Part shown: positions 1-7,811 of the stretch, piece by piece
How positions within the stretch are numbered: the stretch's first letter is position 1
How the letters are laid out: each line of letters begins with the position of its first letter
Source: Roseovarius sp.
Lineage (GTDB): Bacteria > Pseudomonadota > Alphaproteobacteria > Rhodobacterales > Rhodobacteraceae
Assembly (NCBI GenBank): GCA_021767845.1
Contig: JAASSQ010000048.1
Span: forward strand, 1-14,742
Length of the DNA stretch: 14,742 nucleotides
Direction: 5' to 3'
Translations under genes and position numbers: made by a program
The notes under the pieces: model-generated
Seen by the model: the letters and a program-made list of their open reading frames with translations, nothing else
The model's database searches: none
What the model was told of the DNA's origin: nothing

Positions 1-1167
1 CAGGATCGCGATTTCAGCGGGCTGGCGCGGCTCGATCCCGCGCGCAGCGAAATCGTGGATGCAGAAGGGGGCGCGGCCCTGCGCCTGAGCCTGAGCCAGG
101 GGGTGCCCTACCGGGTGTTCACGCTCGACGATCCCGAACGGCTGGTGCTGGATTTCCGCGAGGTGGATTGGAGCGGTGTGGATGGCGCGGCGCTCGATCG
201 CAGCGACGCGGTGGCGGCGGTGCGCTTGGGCGGGTTCCGGCCCGGCTGGTCGCGCATGGTTCTGGATCTGGCAGAGCCCATGGCGGTGGAGAGCGCCGGA
301 CTGCGGGTGGACGAGATGTCGGGGCGGGCGCGGCTGGACGTGGTGTTGGAGCGGGTGTCGGCCGAAACCTTCGCCGCGGCCGCGGGCGCGCCGCCCCTGC
401 CGGGCTGGGAGGTGCGGGGTGCGGGCCTGACCGCCGAGCGCCGCCCGCGCCAGCGCGGCGAGGATCCGTTGGTCGTTGTGCTGGACCCCGGGCATGGCGG
501 GATCGATCCCGGCGCGCAGGTGGACGGGCTGGCCGAAAAGGACCTGATGCTGGTTTTCGCGCGGGAGCTGAAGGAAGAATTGTTGCGGGCGGGCGGCTTC
601 GAGGTGGCGCTGACTCGCGAGGATGACAGTTTCGTGTCGCTTGAGCGGCGCGTCGCGCTGGCCCACCGGCTGCGCGCCGACGTGTTCCTGTCGCTGCATG
701 CCGATGCCCTGCAGGAAGGCCGCGCGCATGGCGCCACGGTCTATACCCTGTCGGACAGCGCCAGCGACGAGGCCAGCGCCGCGCTGGCCGAACGGCACAA
801 CCGGGCCGACATGCTGGCCGGGATCGATCTGAGAGGCAAGGATGACACGGTGGCCGATGTGCTGATGGACCTGGCGAGGATGGAGACCCGGCCGCGCGCC
901 GAGCGGCTGGCCGCAGCGATCCGGGATGCGATCGCGGGTCAGGGGCTGCCCCTGCATCCGCGGCCCTTGCGGTATGCGGGCTTTTCGGTGCTGAAATCGC
1001 CTGACATCCCCTCGGCCCTGCTGGAACTGGGGTTCATGTCGAGCCCGCGTGACCTTGACAACCTTGTCGATCCGGGCTGGCGGCGCGAGATGGCGGCCGG
1101 GGTGCGGGCCGCGTTGGAGGACTGGCGGGTCTCGGATGCCGCCGCCGCCGACCTGGTGCGGCAGTGA
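1..1167 (+). CDS. amiC: N-acetylmuramoyl-L-alanine amidase, AMIN + Amidase_3 (5' partial)
   Basis: Periplasmic zinc amidase that cleaves the bond between MurNAc and the stem peptide, acting in septal peptidoglycan splitting. The frame is open to base 1 and already reads AMIN-like sequence there, so the true start and signal peptide lie upstream; the GTG at 55 is not a credible start. Numbering codons from base 1, an AMIN domain (septal targeting) fills roughly codons 10-120, then a short linker, then Amidase_3 from about codon 157. Zinc and catalytic residues are visible: His165 in DPGHGG, Glu179 in LAEKD, His233 in SLHAD, and the catalytic Glu342 in LLELGFMSSPRD. The protein ends about 40 codons later, as expected for the family. 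It lies 89 bp upstream of a class A PBP on the same strand, a pairing of peptidoglycan hydrolase and synthase. Family assignment is firm; the symbol amiC follows from the AMIN + Amidase_3 architecture. Confidence 0.93.
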   Translation, partial: QDRDFSGLARLDPARSEIVDAEGGAALRLSLSQGVPYRVFTLDDPERLVLDFREVDWSGVDGAALDRSDAVAAVRLGGFRPGWSRMVLDLAEPMAVESAGLRVDEMSGRARLDVVLERVSAETFAAAAGAPPLPGWEVRGAGLTAERRPRQRGEDPLVVVLDPGHGGIDPGAQVDGLAEKDLMLVFARELKEELLRAGGFEVALTREDDSFVSLERRVALAHRLRADVFLSLHADALQEGRAHGATVYTLSDSASDEASAALAERHNRADMLAGIDLRGKDDTVADVLMDLARMETRPRAERLAAAIRDAIAGQGLPLHPRPLRYAGFSVLKSPDIPSALLELGFMSSPRDLDNLVDPGWRREMAAGVRAALEDWRVSDAAAADLVRQ

Positions 1168-1172
1168 TGCGC

Positions 1173-1187
1173 CGGCGCGTGGCGCCG
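1173..1187 (+). terminator. Short GC hairpin after amiC, possible weak terminator
   Basis: CGGCGC and GCGCCG form a perfect 6-bp stem around a GTG loop, starting six bases after the amiC stop. No U tract follows, so if it terminates it is not a canonical intrinsic terminator. It could simply be a transcript-end stabiliser or chance in GC-rich DNA. Confidence 0.25.
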
Positions 1188-1200
1188 CGCAAGATGTGTT

Positions 1201-1229
1201 TTGACGGTGTCTTGCGGGATGCCTATATG
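1201..1229 (+). promoter_or_regulatory. Sigma-70-like promoter for the PBP1A gene
   Basis: TTGACG (1201-1206) and TATATG (1224-1229) are separated by exactly 17 bp. The predicted start of transcription is near 1236, about 20 bases ahead of the GTG start at 1257, with the G-rich run at 1246-1250 as ribosome-binding site. It is one of the closest matches to consensus in the window and implies that the PBP gene can be transcribed independently of amiC. Confidence 0.65.
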
Positions 1230-1256
1230 GGTCGGGAATGACAGCGGGGGCCGCGC

Positions 1257-3779
1257 GTGCTCAGAGCGATTGGAAGTTTTTTCGGCACGATCTTCAGCCT
1301 TGTGACATTGGGGCTGATGATGGTCGCGCTGAGCATCGGCGCGGTGCTGCACATATACGGGCAGGACCTGCCGAGCCACGAGTCCCTGGCCAACTACACG
1401 CCGCCCACGATCAGCCGGATCTATTCCGGCGAGGGGCGCATCATCGACGAGTTCTCGCGCGAGCGGCGCCTGTTCACCCCGGCCGAGGATATTCCCGACC
1501 TGGTCAAGCAGGCCTTCATCAGCGCCGAGGACAAGAATTTCTATCAGCACGGTGGCTATGACGCGCGCGGCATCGCCGCGGCGATCGTCGAGGCGGTGCG
1601 GTCGCGCGGCGAGAATGTGCGCGGTGCCTCGACCATCACCCAGCAGGTGATGAAGAACTTCCTGCTGTCGGGCGACCGGCGGATCGAGCGCAAGATCAAG
1701 GAAATCATCCTGGCCACGCGCATCGAGGAGACGCTGAGCAAGGAAGACATCCTTGAGCTTTATCTCAACGAGATTTTCCTGGGGCAGAATTCCTATGGCG
1801 TGACGGCCGCCGCGCAGACCTATTTCAACAAGCCCCTGCGCGCGCTGGCCCCGCACGAGGCGGCGTTCCTGGCCTCAATGCCCAAGGCGCCGTCGGATTA
1901 TCACCCGGTGCGCAATGCCGAGCGGCTGCTGGACCGGCGGAACTTCGTGCTCAAGGAGATGTACGAGAACGGCTATATCGACGAGGCGACCTATGAGGCC
2001 GAGGTGGCGCAGCCGTTGCGCTCGGTGCAGAACGGCGATTTCGAGCCCTACACCGCCGCCCTGCCGCCGCGCGACTATTTCACCGACGAGATCCGCCGCC
2101 AGCTGAGCCAGGAATTCGGCGAGGGCGAGTTTTTCAGCGGCGGGCTGAGCGTGCGGGCGACGATCGACCCGGAGATGCAGGTCGAGGCGGCCGAGGCGCT
2201 GCGGCGCCAGCTGGAACGCTATGACCGCGGGCAGGGCCGCTGGCGCGGCACCGGCGTCAGCCTTCCCGACGAGGCCTTGCAGAGCGAAGAGGCGTGGCGC
2301 GCGGCCCTGTCGGAGGCCGATGTGGCGCGCGACATCACGCTGGATGGCACCTGGTATCCGGCGGTGATCCTGGAGATCGAGGCGCAGCAGATGCGGCTTG
2401 GCATCGAGGGCGTGGCCCCGGACGAGAACGCGCCGCACGTGGTGCCGCGTGAGGACATTGCCTGGCTGCCCGGTGACTTCTTCGAGACCTTCGAGGTCGG
2501 CGAGGTCGTGCATGTGCGCAAGATGACCAGCGACGAGGATGGCAGTTTTGTGCGCTGGAGCCTGCGACAGGTGCCCGAGGTGGAGGGCGGCTTCGTCGCG
2601 ATGGACGTGGACAGCGGCCGGGTTCTGGCCATGCAGGGCGGGTTCTCTTACCAGCATTCGGTCTTCAACCGCGCCACCCAGGCCAAGCGGCAGCCGGGCT
2701 CGTCCTTCAAGCCCTTCGTCTATGCCGCGGCGCTGGACAGCGGCTACAGCCCGGCGACCATCGTGATCGACGCGCCGATCGAGATCGACACGCCGCAGGG
2801 CCTGTGGCGGCCGCGCAATTCATCGAACAAGTTCTATGGCCCGACGCCGCTGCGCACCGGGATCGAGCAGTCGCGGAACCTGATGACCATTCGCCTGGCC
2901 CAGGAGGTCGGCATGGACGTGGTGGCCGATTACGCCGAACGCTTCGGCGTCTATGACGACATGGGGCAGTTCCTGGCCAATTCGCTGGGGTCGGAGGAAA
3001 CCACGCTTTACAAGATGGTCGCGGCCTATTCGATGTTCGCCAATGGCGGTGAGCGGGTCGAGCCGACGCTGGTGGACCGGGTGCAGGACCGCTACGGCCA
3101 GACCGTCTACAAGCACGATCCGCGCCTCTGCGTGGATTGCGACCGGCCCGACATTCCCGAAACACGGGGCCCGCGCATCGTGTCGGACCGCGAACGCGTG
3201 ATGGACGGGATCACCGCCTACCAGCTGACCTCGATGATGAAGGGCGTGGTGGATCGTGGCACCGCGTCGGGCGCGATCGACCTGCCGGTGCCGGTTGCCG
3301 GCAAGACCGGCACCACCAACGATGCGCGGGACGTGTGGTTCGTGGGCTTTACCAGCAATATCGCGGCAGGCTGCTACATCGGCTACGATCAGCCGCGTGG
3401 CCTCGGCCGGGGCGCCTATGGCTCGTCGATGTGCGGCCCGGTGTTCCAGGAGTTCATGACCGAGGCGATCAAGAAATACGGCGGCGGCCCGTTCGAGGTG
3501 CCGCCGGGCGGACGCTTCATCAAGATCGACCGCTACACCGGCGCGCGCCTGCCGGACGATGCGCAGGGCAACCATGTCGTGGCCGAGTATTTCCGCGACG
3601 GCGAAGAGCCGATCTTCGGCTTCAGCGTGTCGGGCGGGTTTGCCATGGGCAACGACCTGGAACTGTTCGAGCGCGGCGAGACCGAGCAGGTGCGCGAGGT
3701 CACCACATCGACCGGTGCCAAGGCGCAGGTGGGGGGCAATGCGAGCTTCGGTTCGATGAGTTCGGGCGGGCTTTACTGA
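1257..3779 (+). CDS. mrcA: Class A penicillin-binding protein, PBP1A type (transglycosylase/transpeptidase)
   Basis: Bifunctional inner-membrane peptidoglycan synthase that polymerises lipid II and cross-links stem peptides. The 840-residue length is normal for PBP1A. A single N-terminal membrane anchor spans about residues 11-32. The GT51 glycosyltransferase domain (about 55-230) has catalytic Glu91 in SAEDKNFY, the GASTITQQ motif (123-130) and the ELYLNEIFLG motif. An OB-like insertion region (about 300-440), typical of PBP1A, precedes the transpeptidase domain (about 445-735). That domain has Ser482 in the SSFK motif (482-485), SRN at 539-541 and KTG at 683-685, so both active sites are intact. 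The start is GTG, chosen because it directly precedes the anchor and follows a G-rich ribosome-binding site and a good promoter. A CxxC pair (Cys625, Cys628) sits in the predicted periplasmic part. The naming as mrcA/ponA is by family; function is very likely. Confidence 0.95.
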   Translation: MLRAIGSFFGTIFSLVTLGLMMVALSIGAVLHIYGQDLPSHESLANYTPPTISRIYSGEGRIIDEFSRERRLFTPAEDIPDLVKQAFISAEDKNFYQHGGYDARGIAAAIVEAVRSRGENVRGASTITQQVMKNFLLSGDRRIERKIKEIILATRIEETLSKEDILELYLNEIFLGQNSYGVTAAAQTYFNKPLRALAPHEAAFLASMPKAPSDYHPVRNAERLLDRRNFVLKEMYENGYIDEATYEAEVAQPLRSVQNGDFEPYTAALPPRDYFTDEIRRQLSQEFGEGEFFSGGLSVRATIDPEMQVEAAEALRRQLERYDRGQGRWRGTGVSLPDEALQSEEAWRAALSEADVARDITLDGTWYPAVILEIEAQQMRLGIEGVAPDENAPHVVPREDIAWLPGDFFETFEVGEVVHVRKMTSDEDGSFVRWSLRQVPEVEGGFVAMDVDSGRVLAMQGGFSYQHSVFNRATQAKRQPGSSFKPFVYAAALDSGYSPATIVIDAPIEIDTPQGLWRPRNSSNKFYGPTPLRTGIEQSRNLMTIRLAQEVGMDVVADYAERFGVYDDMGQFLANSLGSEETTLYKMVAAYSMFANGGERVEPTLVDRVQDRYGQTVYKHDPRLCVDCDRPDIPETRGPRIVSDRERVMDGITAYQLTSMMKGVVDRGTASGAIDLPVPVAGKTGTTNDARDVWFVGFTSNIAAGCYIGYDQPRGLGRGAYGSSMCGPVFQEFMTEAIKKYGGGPFEVPPGGRFIKIDRYTGARLPDDAQGNHVVAEYFRDGEEPIFGFSVSGGFAMGNDLELFERGETEQVREVTTSTGAKAQVGGNASFGSMSSGGLY

Positions 3780-3808
3780 CGCGGACGGCCCGCGGCGCGC
3801 GCGTGACC

Positions 3809-3837
3809 TTGCCGCGCCGGGTGGCCTGCGTTATCAC
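3809..3837 (+). promoter_or_regulatory. Candidate promoter for prfB
   Basis: TTGCCG (3809-3814) and TATCAC (3832-3837) are spaced by 17 bp in the 88-bp gap between the PBP gene and prfB. The predicted transcript would start about 25 bases ahead of the ATG at 3868, leaving room for the AGGA at 3855-3858. The -10 is only a moderate match, so this is tentative. Confidence 0.4.
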
Positions 3838-3867
3838 CCAAGCCCGAGCAGATCAGGACAGAGACCC

Positions 3868-4995
3868 ATGCGCGCCGAAATCCAGACGACCGTAGCCGAA
3901 ATCGAGAAATCGCTGGAACTGTTGCGCCAGCGGATGGGCTGGGACACGGCCAGGCACCGGCTGGAGGAGTTCAACGCGCGGGTCGAGGACCCGAACCTCT
4001 GGGACGACCCGGCCAAGGCGCAGAAACTGATGCGCGACCGGCAGAGCCTGGTCGATGCGATCGAGACCCACGATTCGATCGAGCGGGACATGAAGGACAA
4101 TGTCGAGCTGATCGAGCTGGGCGAGATGGAAGGTGACGAGGACGTCGTGGCCGAGGCCGAGGCCAGCTTGAAGGGGCTGGCCAGGAAGGCCGCGCAGAAG
4201 GAGTTGGAGGCGCTTCTGAACGGCGAGGCGGATGCCAACGACACCTTCCTGGAAATCCACGCCGGGGCCGGCGGCACCGAAAGCTGCGACTGGGCGGCGA
4301 TGCTGGCGCGGATGTATGTGCGGTGGGCCGAAAGCCACGGGTACGCGGTGGAGTTGCAATCGGAAACGGCGGGCGACGAGGCGGGCATCAAGTCGGCCAC
4401 CTACAAGATCAGCGGGCACAACGCCTATGGCTGGCTGAAATCGGAATCCGGCGTGCACCGGCTAGTGCGGATCTCGCCCTTCGATTCGGCGGCCAAGCGG
4501 CACACCTCGTTCTGCTCGGTCTGGGTCTACCCGGTGGTGGACGACAATATCGAGATCGAGGTGAACCCCGCCGATATCCGGGTGGACACGTTCCGCAGCT
4601 CGGGCGCGGGCGGGCAGCACGTGAACAAGACCGACTCGGCCGTGCGCATCACCCATAACCCCACGGGAATCGTGGTGACCAGTTCCGAGAAATCCCAGCA
4701 CCAGAACCGCGACATCGCCATGAAGGCGCTGAAATCGCGGCTCTACCAGATGGAGCTGGACAAGCGGAACGAGGCGATCGCGGAGGCGCACGAGGCCAAG
4801 GGCGATGCCGGATGGGGCAACCAGATTCGGTCCTACGTGTTGCAGCCCTACCAGATGGTGAAGGATCTGCGCACGGGCGTTGAAACCTCGGACACCAAGG
4901 GCGTTCTGGACGGCGATCTGGACCCGTTCATGGCGGCGACGCTGGCGATGAACGTGACCGGGAAATCGCGCGCCGAGGCGCAGGGCGAGCAATAA
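3868..4995 (+). CDS. prfB: Peptide chain release factor 2
   Basis: Class I release factor that reads UGA and UAA in the ribosomal A site and triggers peptidyl-tRNA hydrolysis. The 375-residue length is normal. An N-terminal helical domain (about 1-110) is followed by the decoding region with the RF2-specific SPF tripeptide at 203-205 (RF1 would carry PxT) and the peptidyl-transferase GGQ motif at 248-250 within SSGAGGQHVNKTDSAVR. The ATG is preceded by AGGA at 3855-3858. In many bacteria this gene needs a +1 frameshift at an in-frame UGA near codon 26; here the equivalent region (residues 19-35, around RQRMGWDTARHRLEE) reads through in one frame with no stop, so that autoregulatory frameshift is absent. 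A double hairpin follows 18 bases after the stop. Confidence 0.97.
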   Translation: MRAEIQTTVAEIEKSLELLRQRMGWDTARHRLEEFNARVEDPNLWDDPAKAQKLMRDRQSLVDAIETHDSIERDMKDNVELIELGEMEGDEDVVAEAEASLKGLARKAAQKELEALLNGEADANDTFLEIHAGAGGTESCDWAAMLARMYVRWAESHGYAVELQSETAGDEAGIKSATYKISGHNAYGWLKSESGVHRLVRISPFDSAAKRHTSFCSVWVYPVVDDNIEIEVNPADIRVDTFRSSGAGGQHVNKTDSAVRITHNPTGIVVTSSEKSQHQNRDIAMKALKSRLYQMELDKRNEAIAEAHEAKGDAGWGNQIRSYVLQPYQMVKDLRTGVETSDTKGVLDGDLDPFMAATLAMNVTGKSRAEAQGEQ

Positions 4996-5013
4996 CCGTA
5001 GGGCCGGAGCGAC

Positions 5014-5080
5014 AGGGGGCGTTGCCCCCTCTTGGCCTGCGGCCAATTCACCCCCAGAGTATTTCGGGAACGATGAAGAC
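5014..5080 (+). repeat. Tandem-hairpin intergenic repeat unit with CCCCCAGAGTATTTCGGG core
   Basis: Two perfect stem-loops stand one base apart. AGGGGGC/GCCCCCT has a GTT loop (5014-5030), and TTGGCC/GGCCAA has a TGC loop (5032-5046). They are followed by a non-palindromic segment at 5051-5079 whose core is CCCCCAGAGTATTTCGGG and which ends in an ACGATGAAGA-like tail. I recognise this layout (a GGGGGC/GCCCCC hairpin, a second short hairpin, then a GAGTATTT core) as an interspersed intergenic repeat common in Rhodobacteraceae genomes. That recognition is from memory, not a search. Placed directly after prfB, the first hairpin may also act in transcription termination or transcript stabilisation, although no run of Us follows. 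Only one copy occurs in this window. Confidence 0.6.
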
Positions 5081-5112
5081 GCGGGCCGCGAGGCCGGACA
5101 AGGGAGGCGTGC

Positions 5113-6519
5113 ATGGACGATATTCTGGACCTCGAGGCGCGTGAGCAGGCTGCACGGGTCGCGGCGGGGGATCTGAGCGCGGAGGCGCTGATGCGCGCCA
5201 CCCTTGCCCGGATCGACGCGGTCAACGGCACGCTGAACGCGATCGTGTCGCTGCGCGCGGCCGATGATCTGATGGCAGAGGCGCGGGCGGCGGATGCCGG
5301 GCCGCCGAGGGGGCCCTTGCACGGGCTGCCGGTGGCCATCAAGGATCTGTCCGATGCCAGAGGGTTGCCGACTTCGAAAGGGTCGCCCGCCTTCGCGGCA
5401 CAGGTGGCGCAGGCCGATGATCTGCACGTGGCGCGGATGCGCGCGGCGGGGGCGATCGTGATCGGCAAGACCAACACGCCGGAATTCGGCCTGGGCAGCC
5501 ATACGTTCAACCCGGTGCACGGTGCGACCTGCAACCCGTATGATACCGGGGTGTCCTGTGGCGGCTCGTCGGGGGGCGCGGCGGTGGCGCTGGCTGCGCG
5601 AATGCTGCCGCTGGCCGACGGGTCGGACATGATGGGCAGCCTGCGCAACCCGGCGGGCTGGAACAATGTCTACGGGATGCGCCCGTCCTGGGGCCTTGTT
5701 CCGGGGGCGGCCGACGGGGACACGTTTCTGCACCAGATTTCGACCGAGGGGCCGATGGCGCGCAGCCCCGCCGATCTGGCCTTGCTGCTTGGGGTCATGG
5801 CCGGGCCGGACCCCCGCCAGCCGCATGGCATGGACGTACCCGCGCTGGACGTGATGCCGCGCGCCACGGGCCTGCGCATCGGCTGGCTTGGCGATTGGGG
5901 CGGGGCCTGGCCGATGGAGGCCGGCATCCTTGAGCGCGGAGAGGCGGCTTGCAAGGTGCTGGACGACTTGGGCTGCCGCGTCGAGCCCTTGGCGCCGCCC
6001 TTCGACCGCGAGCCGCTTTGGGAAAGCTGGACCGCGCTCAGGAGCTGGTCGATGGCCTGCAAGCTGTCGCCCCTGCTGGAGGCGCCGGAGACCCGCGACC
6101 AGTTGAAGGCGGATGCGGTCTGGGAGATCGAGCGGGGCCGTGCGATGAGCGGTCTGGAGGTGCACCGCGCCAGCGAGATCCGGTCGCGATGGTTCCGCCG
6201 CGCGGCCGATCTGTTCGACGAGGTGGATGCGCTGGTGATGCCGACGGCGCAGGTCTGGCCCTTCCCGATGGCGTGGGAGTGGCCGCGCGAGGTGGCGGGC
6301 GTGGCGATGGACACCTATCACCGCTGGATGGAGGTGATGGTGCCGGCCAGCCTGGCGGGGTTGCCGGCGGTGGCGGTGCCCGCGGGCTTTGGCGCGCAGG
6401 GCCTGCCGATGGGCGTGCAGATCATCGGGCGGCGCGGGGCGGATGCCGCGCTCTTGGGGCTGGCGCAGGCCTATCACGAGGCGACGCGCTGGCCGCAGCG
6501 GCACCCGCCGCAAAGCTGA
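5113..6519 (+). CDS. Amidase signature (AS) family amidase
   Basis: Hydrolase of the Ser-cisSer-Lys amidase family acting on carboxamides; the substrate cannot be read from the sequence. The protein has 468 residues. The catalytic Lys77 is in HGLPVAIKD, the cis-serine Ser152 in CGGSSGG, and the nucleophile Ser176 in the segment GSDMMGSLRNPAGW. This last motif is normally GSDxGGSxRxPA, so Met174 replaces a usual glycine. The C-terminal part carries the usual GLPAVAVPAGF and GLPMGVQIIG segments. The ATG is supported by a strong AGGGAGG (5101-5107) five bases upstream. It is not likely to be GatA: no gatC or gatB neighbours are present and it stands alone. It has no signal peptide and is predicted to be cytoplasmic. 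Family confident, substrate unknown. Confidence 0.88.
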   Translation: MDDILDLEAREQAARVAAGDLSAEALMRATLARIDAVNGTLNAIVSLRAADDLMAEARAADAGPPRGPLHGLPVAIKDLSDARGLPTSKGSPAFAAQVAQADDLHVARMRAAGAIVIGKTNTPEFGLGSHTFNPVHGATCNPYDTGVSCGGSSGGAAVALAARMLPLADGSDMMGSLRNPAGWNNVYGMRPSWGLVPGAADGDTFLHQISTEGPMARSPADLALLLGVMAGPDPRQPHGMDVPALDVMPRATGLRIGWLGDWGGAWPMEAGILERGEAACKVLDDLGCRVEPLAPPFDREPLWESWTALRSWSMACKLSPLLEAPETRDQLKADAVWEIERGRAMSGLEVHRASEIRSRWFRRAADLFDEVDALVMPTAQVWPFPMAWEWPREVAGVAMDTYHRWMEVMVPASLAGLPAVAVPAGFGAQGLPMGVQIIGRRGADAALLGLAQAYHEATRWPQRHPPQS

Positions 6520-6589
6520 CCCGCATTTGCATCTTTGCGCGGCCTGCGCGCTTGGCTAGTCTTTTCCCGAAACGGGAGGAGGTTCGGCG

Positions 6590-7384
6590 ATGGAGGAGAC
6601 CAGGCCGCTTGGCGTGCCCGAACTGGGGCCGGTCACGTTCGCGATGCTGCGCGAGGCGCTGGCGCGGGGCTGGTCGGACCTGAAGCGTGCGCCGGGCTAT
6701 GCCCTGATCTTCGCGGGCGTCTACGTGGCGATCGGCTGGGGCATGGTTTGGGTCACCTGGGTGACCGGGCACAGTTATTGGCTGACATTCGCGGCGGTGG
6801 GGTTTCCGCTGATCGGGCCGTTCGCGGCAGTCGGCTTCTACGAGGTCAGCCACAGGCTGGAAGCGGGCCTGCCGCTGGAGCCCTCGGAGGTGTTCGGCGT
6901 GATCGCGCGTCAGCGACAGCGGCAGCTTCCGTCGATCTGTGCGGTCATCATCATCATGTTCCTGTTCTGGTTTTTCCTGGCGCACATGATCTTTGCGCTG
7001 TTCCTGGGGTTCTCGACGATGACCAATATCTCGAGTTCCTACGAGGTCTACCTGACCCGCGAGGGGCTGAGCATGCTGGCCTTCGGCACGTTGGTTGGCG
7101 CGGGGTTCGCCCTGCTGCTCTACAGTATCACGGTGGTGGGGCTGCCCCTGCTGCTGGACCGGGAGGTGGATTTCGTGACGGCGATGATCGTCAGCGTGCA
7201 GACGGTGATCGCGAACCCGGTGCCGATGCTGACCTGGGGGGTGTTCATCGCGGTGGTGACGTTCATCGCGCTGATCCCCGGTTTTTTGGGGCTGTTCATC
7301 ACCCTGCCGTTGCTGGGGCACGCGACGTGGCACCTTTACAGGCTGATCTGCCAGTCCGGGCCTGTGGCACGGCACGAGGCGTAG
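6590..7384 (+). CDS. DUF2189 family integral membrane protein
   Basis: A 264-residue multi-spanning membrane protein of unknown function. A cytoplasmic-looking N-terminus (1-36) precedes hydrophobic segments at about 37-58, 64-84, 113-141, 161-188 and a long stretch at 212-248, giving about six membrane passes. The conserved-looking GFPLIGPFAAVGFYEVSHRLE section at about 71-91 and the PGFLGLFITLPLLGHATWHLYR end match my memory of the DUF2189 family. The start is well supported by AGGAGG at 6577-6582, seven bases ahead of the ATG. It follows the amidase by 70 bp on the same strand and converges with the ribbon-helix-helix gene downstream. No biochemical role can be stated. Confidence 0.8.
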   Translation: MEETRPLGVPELGPVTFAMLREALARGWSDLKRAPGYALIFAGVYVAIGWGMVWVTWVTGHSYWLTFAAVGFPLIGPFAAVGFYEVSHRLEAGLPLEPSEVFGVIARQRQRQLPSICAVIIIMFLFWFFLAHMIFALFLGFSTMTNISSSYEVYLTREGLSMLAFGTLVGAGFALLLYSITVVGLPLLLDREVDFVTAMIVSVQTVIANPVPMLTWGVFIAVVTFIALIPGFLGLFITLPLLGHATWHLYRLICQSGPVARHEA

Positions 7385-7489
7385 GCGCGGCGCAGGGTAG
7401 GGCAGAGCGAGGCAGGCGCATCGGAGCCGGAGCCCATGCCGCCGAACCGCCCGGTCGCGACGTCATGGCGCGCAAGCTGCGGGCCCGGT

Positions 7490-7714
7490 TCAACCTGCCT
7501 TGTCGCGGAAATGGCGCAGCACGAAAAGCCGGATCGCCGAGGCAAGGCCGGTGTCCAGCCCGCGCGCCGCGTCGATTTCGGCGGCCAGCGCGTTGATGGG
7601 CTCGCCGCGTTCGTCCGCGATGGCGCGGAAGCTCTCCCAGAACTCATCCTCCAGCGACACGCTGGTCCGGTGGCCGCGAAGCGTGAGCGATCGTTTGACG
7701 GGCCGTCCGGTCAT
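7490..7714 (-). CDS. Ribbon-helix-helix domain protein (RHH_4-like)
   Basis: A 74-residue protein that resembles the ribbon-helix-helix family found in alphaproteobacteria. After MTGRPVKRSLTLRGHR comes a likely beta strand (RTSVSLED) and two helices (EFWESFRAIADERG and INALAAEIDAARG), consistent with a small DNA-binding or protein-binding fold of the MetJ/Arc class. The C-terminal helix LASAIRLFVLRHFRDKAG completes it. The ATG shares four bases (ATGA) with the stop of a possible 29-codon ORF, and GGAAG lies just upstream as ribosome-binding site. No toxin gene is adjacent, so an antitoxin role is unsupported. Target unknown. Confidence 0.78.
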   Translation of the reverse strand: MTGRPVKRSLTLRGHRTSVSLEDEFWESFRAIADERGEPINALAAEIDAARGLDTGLASAIRLFVLRHFRDKAG

Positions 7715-7800
7715 GCGGCTTCCATCACATTGAAAGCGATGGAAAAGGCCCGATGCGGGGCTTTCGGGGGCCTCGGGGACTTGTCGGACAGGCGGGGCAT
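7711..7800 (-). CDS. Possible 29-residue ORF between DUF4169 and RHH genes
   Basis: ATG at 7800 opens a 29-codon frame beginning MPRLSDKSPRPPKAPHRAF and ending FNVMEAA, with the TGA overlapping the ATG of the RHH gene as ATGA. It starts 11 bases after the stop of the DUF4169 gene, behind a weak GGAAACC. The proline/basic N-terminal half followed by AFSIAFNVMEAA resembles no family I recognise. The tight spacing on both sides is what a translationally coupled small gene would show. It may equally be the untranslated link between two genes. Treat as a candidate only. Confidence 0.35.
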   Translation of the reverse strand: MPRLSDKSPRPPKAPHRAFSIAFNVMEAA

Positions 7801-7811
7801 GGTTTCCGGAG

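Noticed and set aside
4462..6513. 683-codon open frame on the minus strand over prfB and the amidase
   Set aside because: It is antisense to two clear genes; its Arg/His/Pro/Gly-rich composition is the usual complement of GC-rich coding DNA and it matches no family.
5113..6519. GatA subunit of the Glu-tRNA(Gln) amidotransferase
   Set aside because: No gatB or gatC next to it, and the nucleophile loop differs from the GatA form; a general amidase is the safer call.
7490..7714. Antitoxin of a toxin-antitoxin pair (ribbon-helix-helix protein)
   Set aside because: No toxin-like gene is adjacent, and the neighbourhood is fumC and DUF4169, a housekeeping arrangement.
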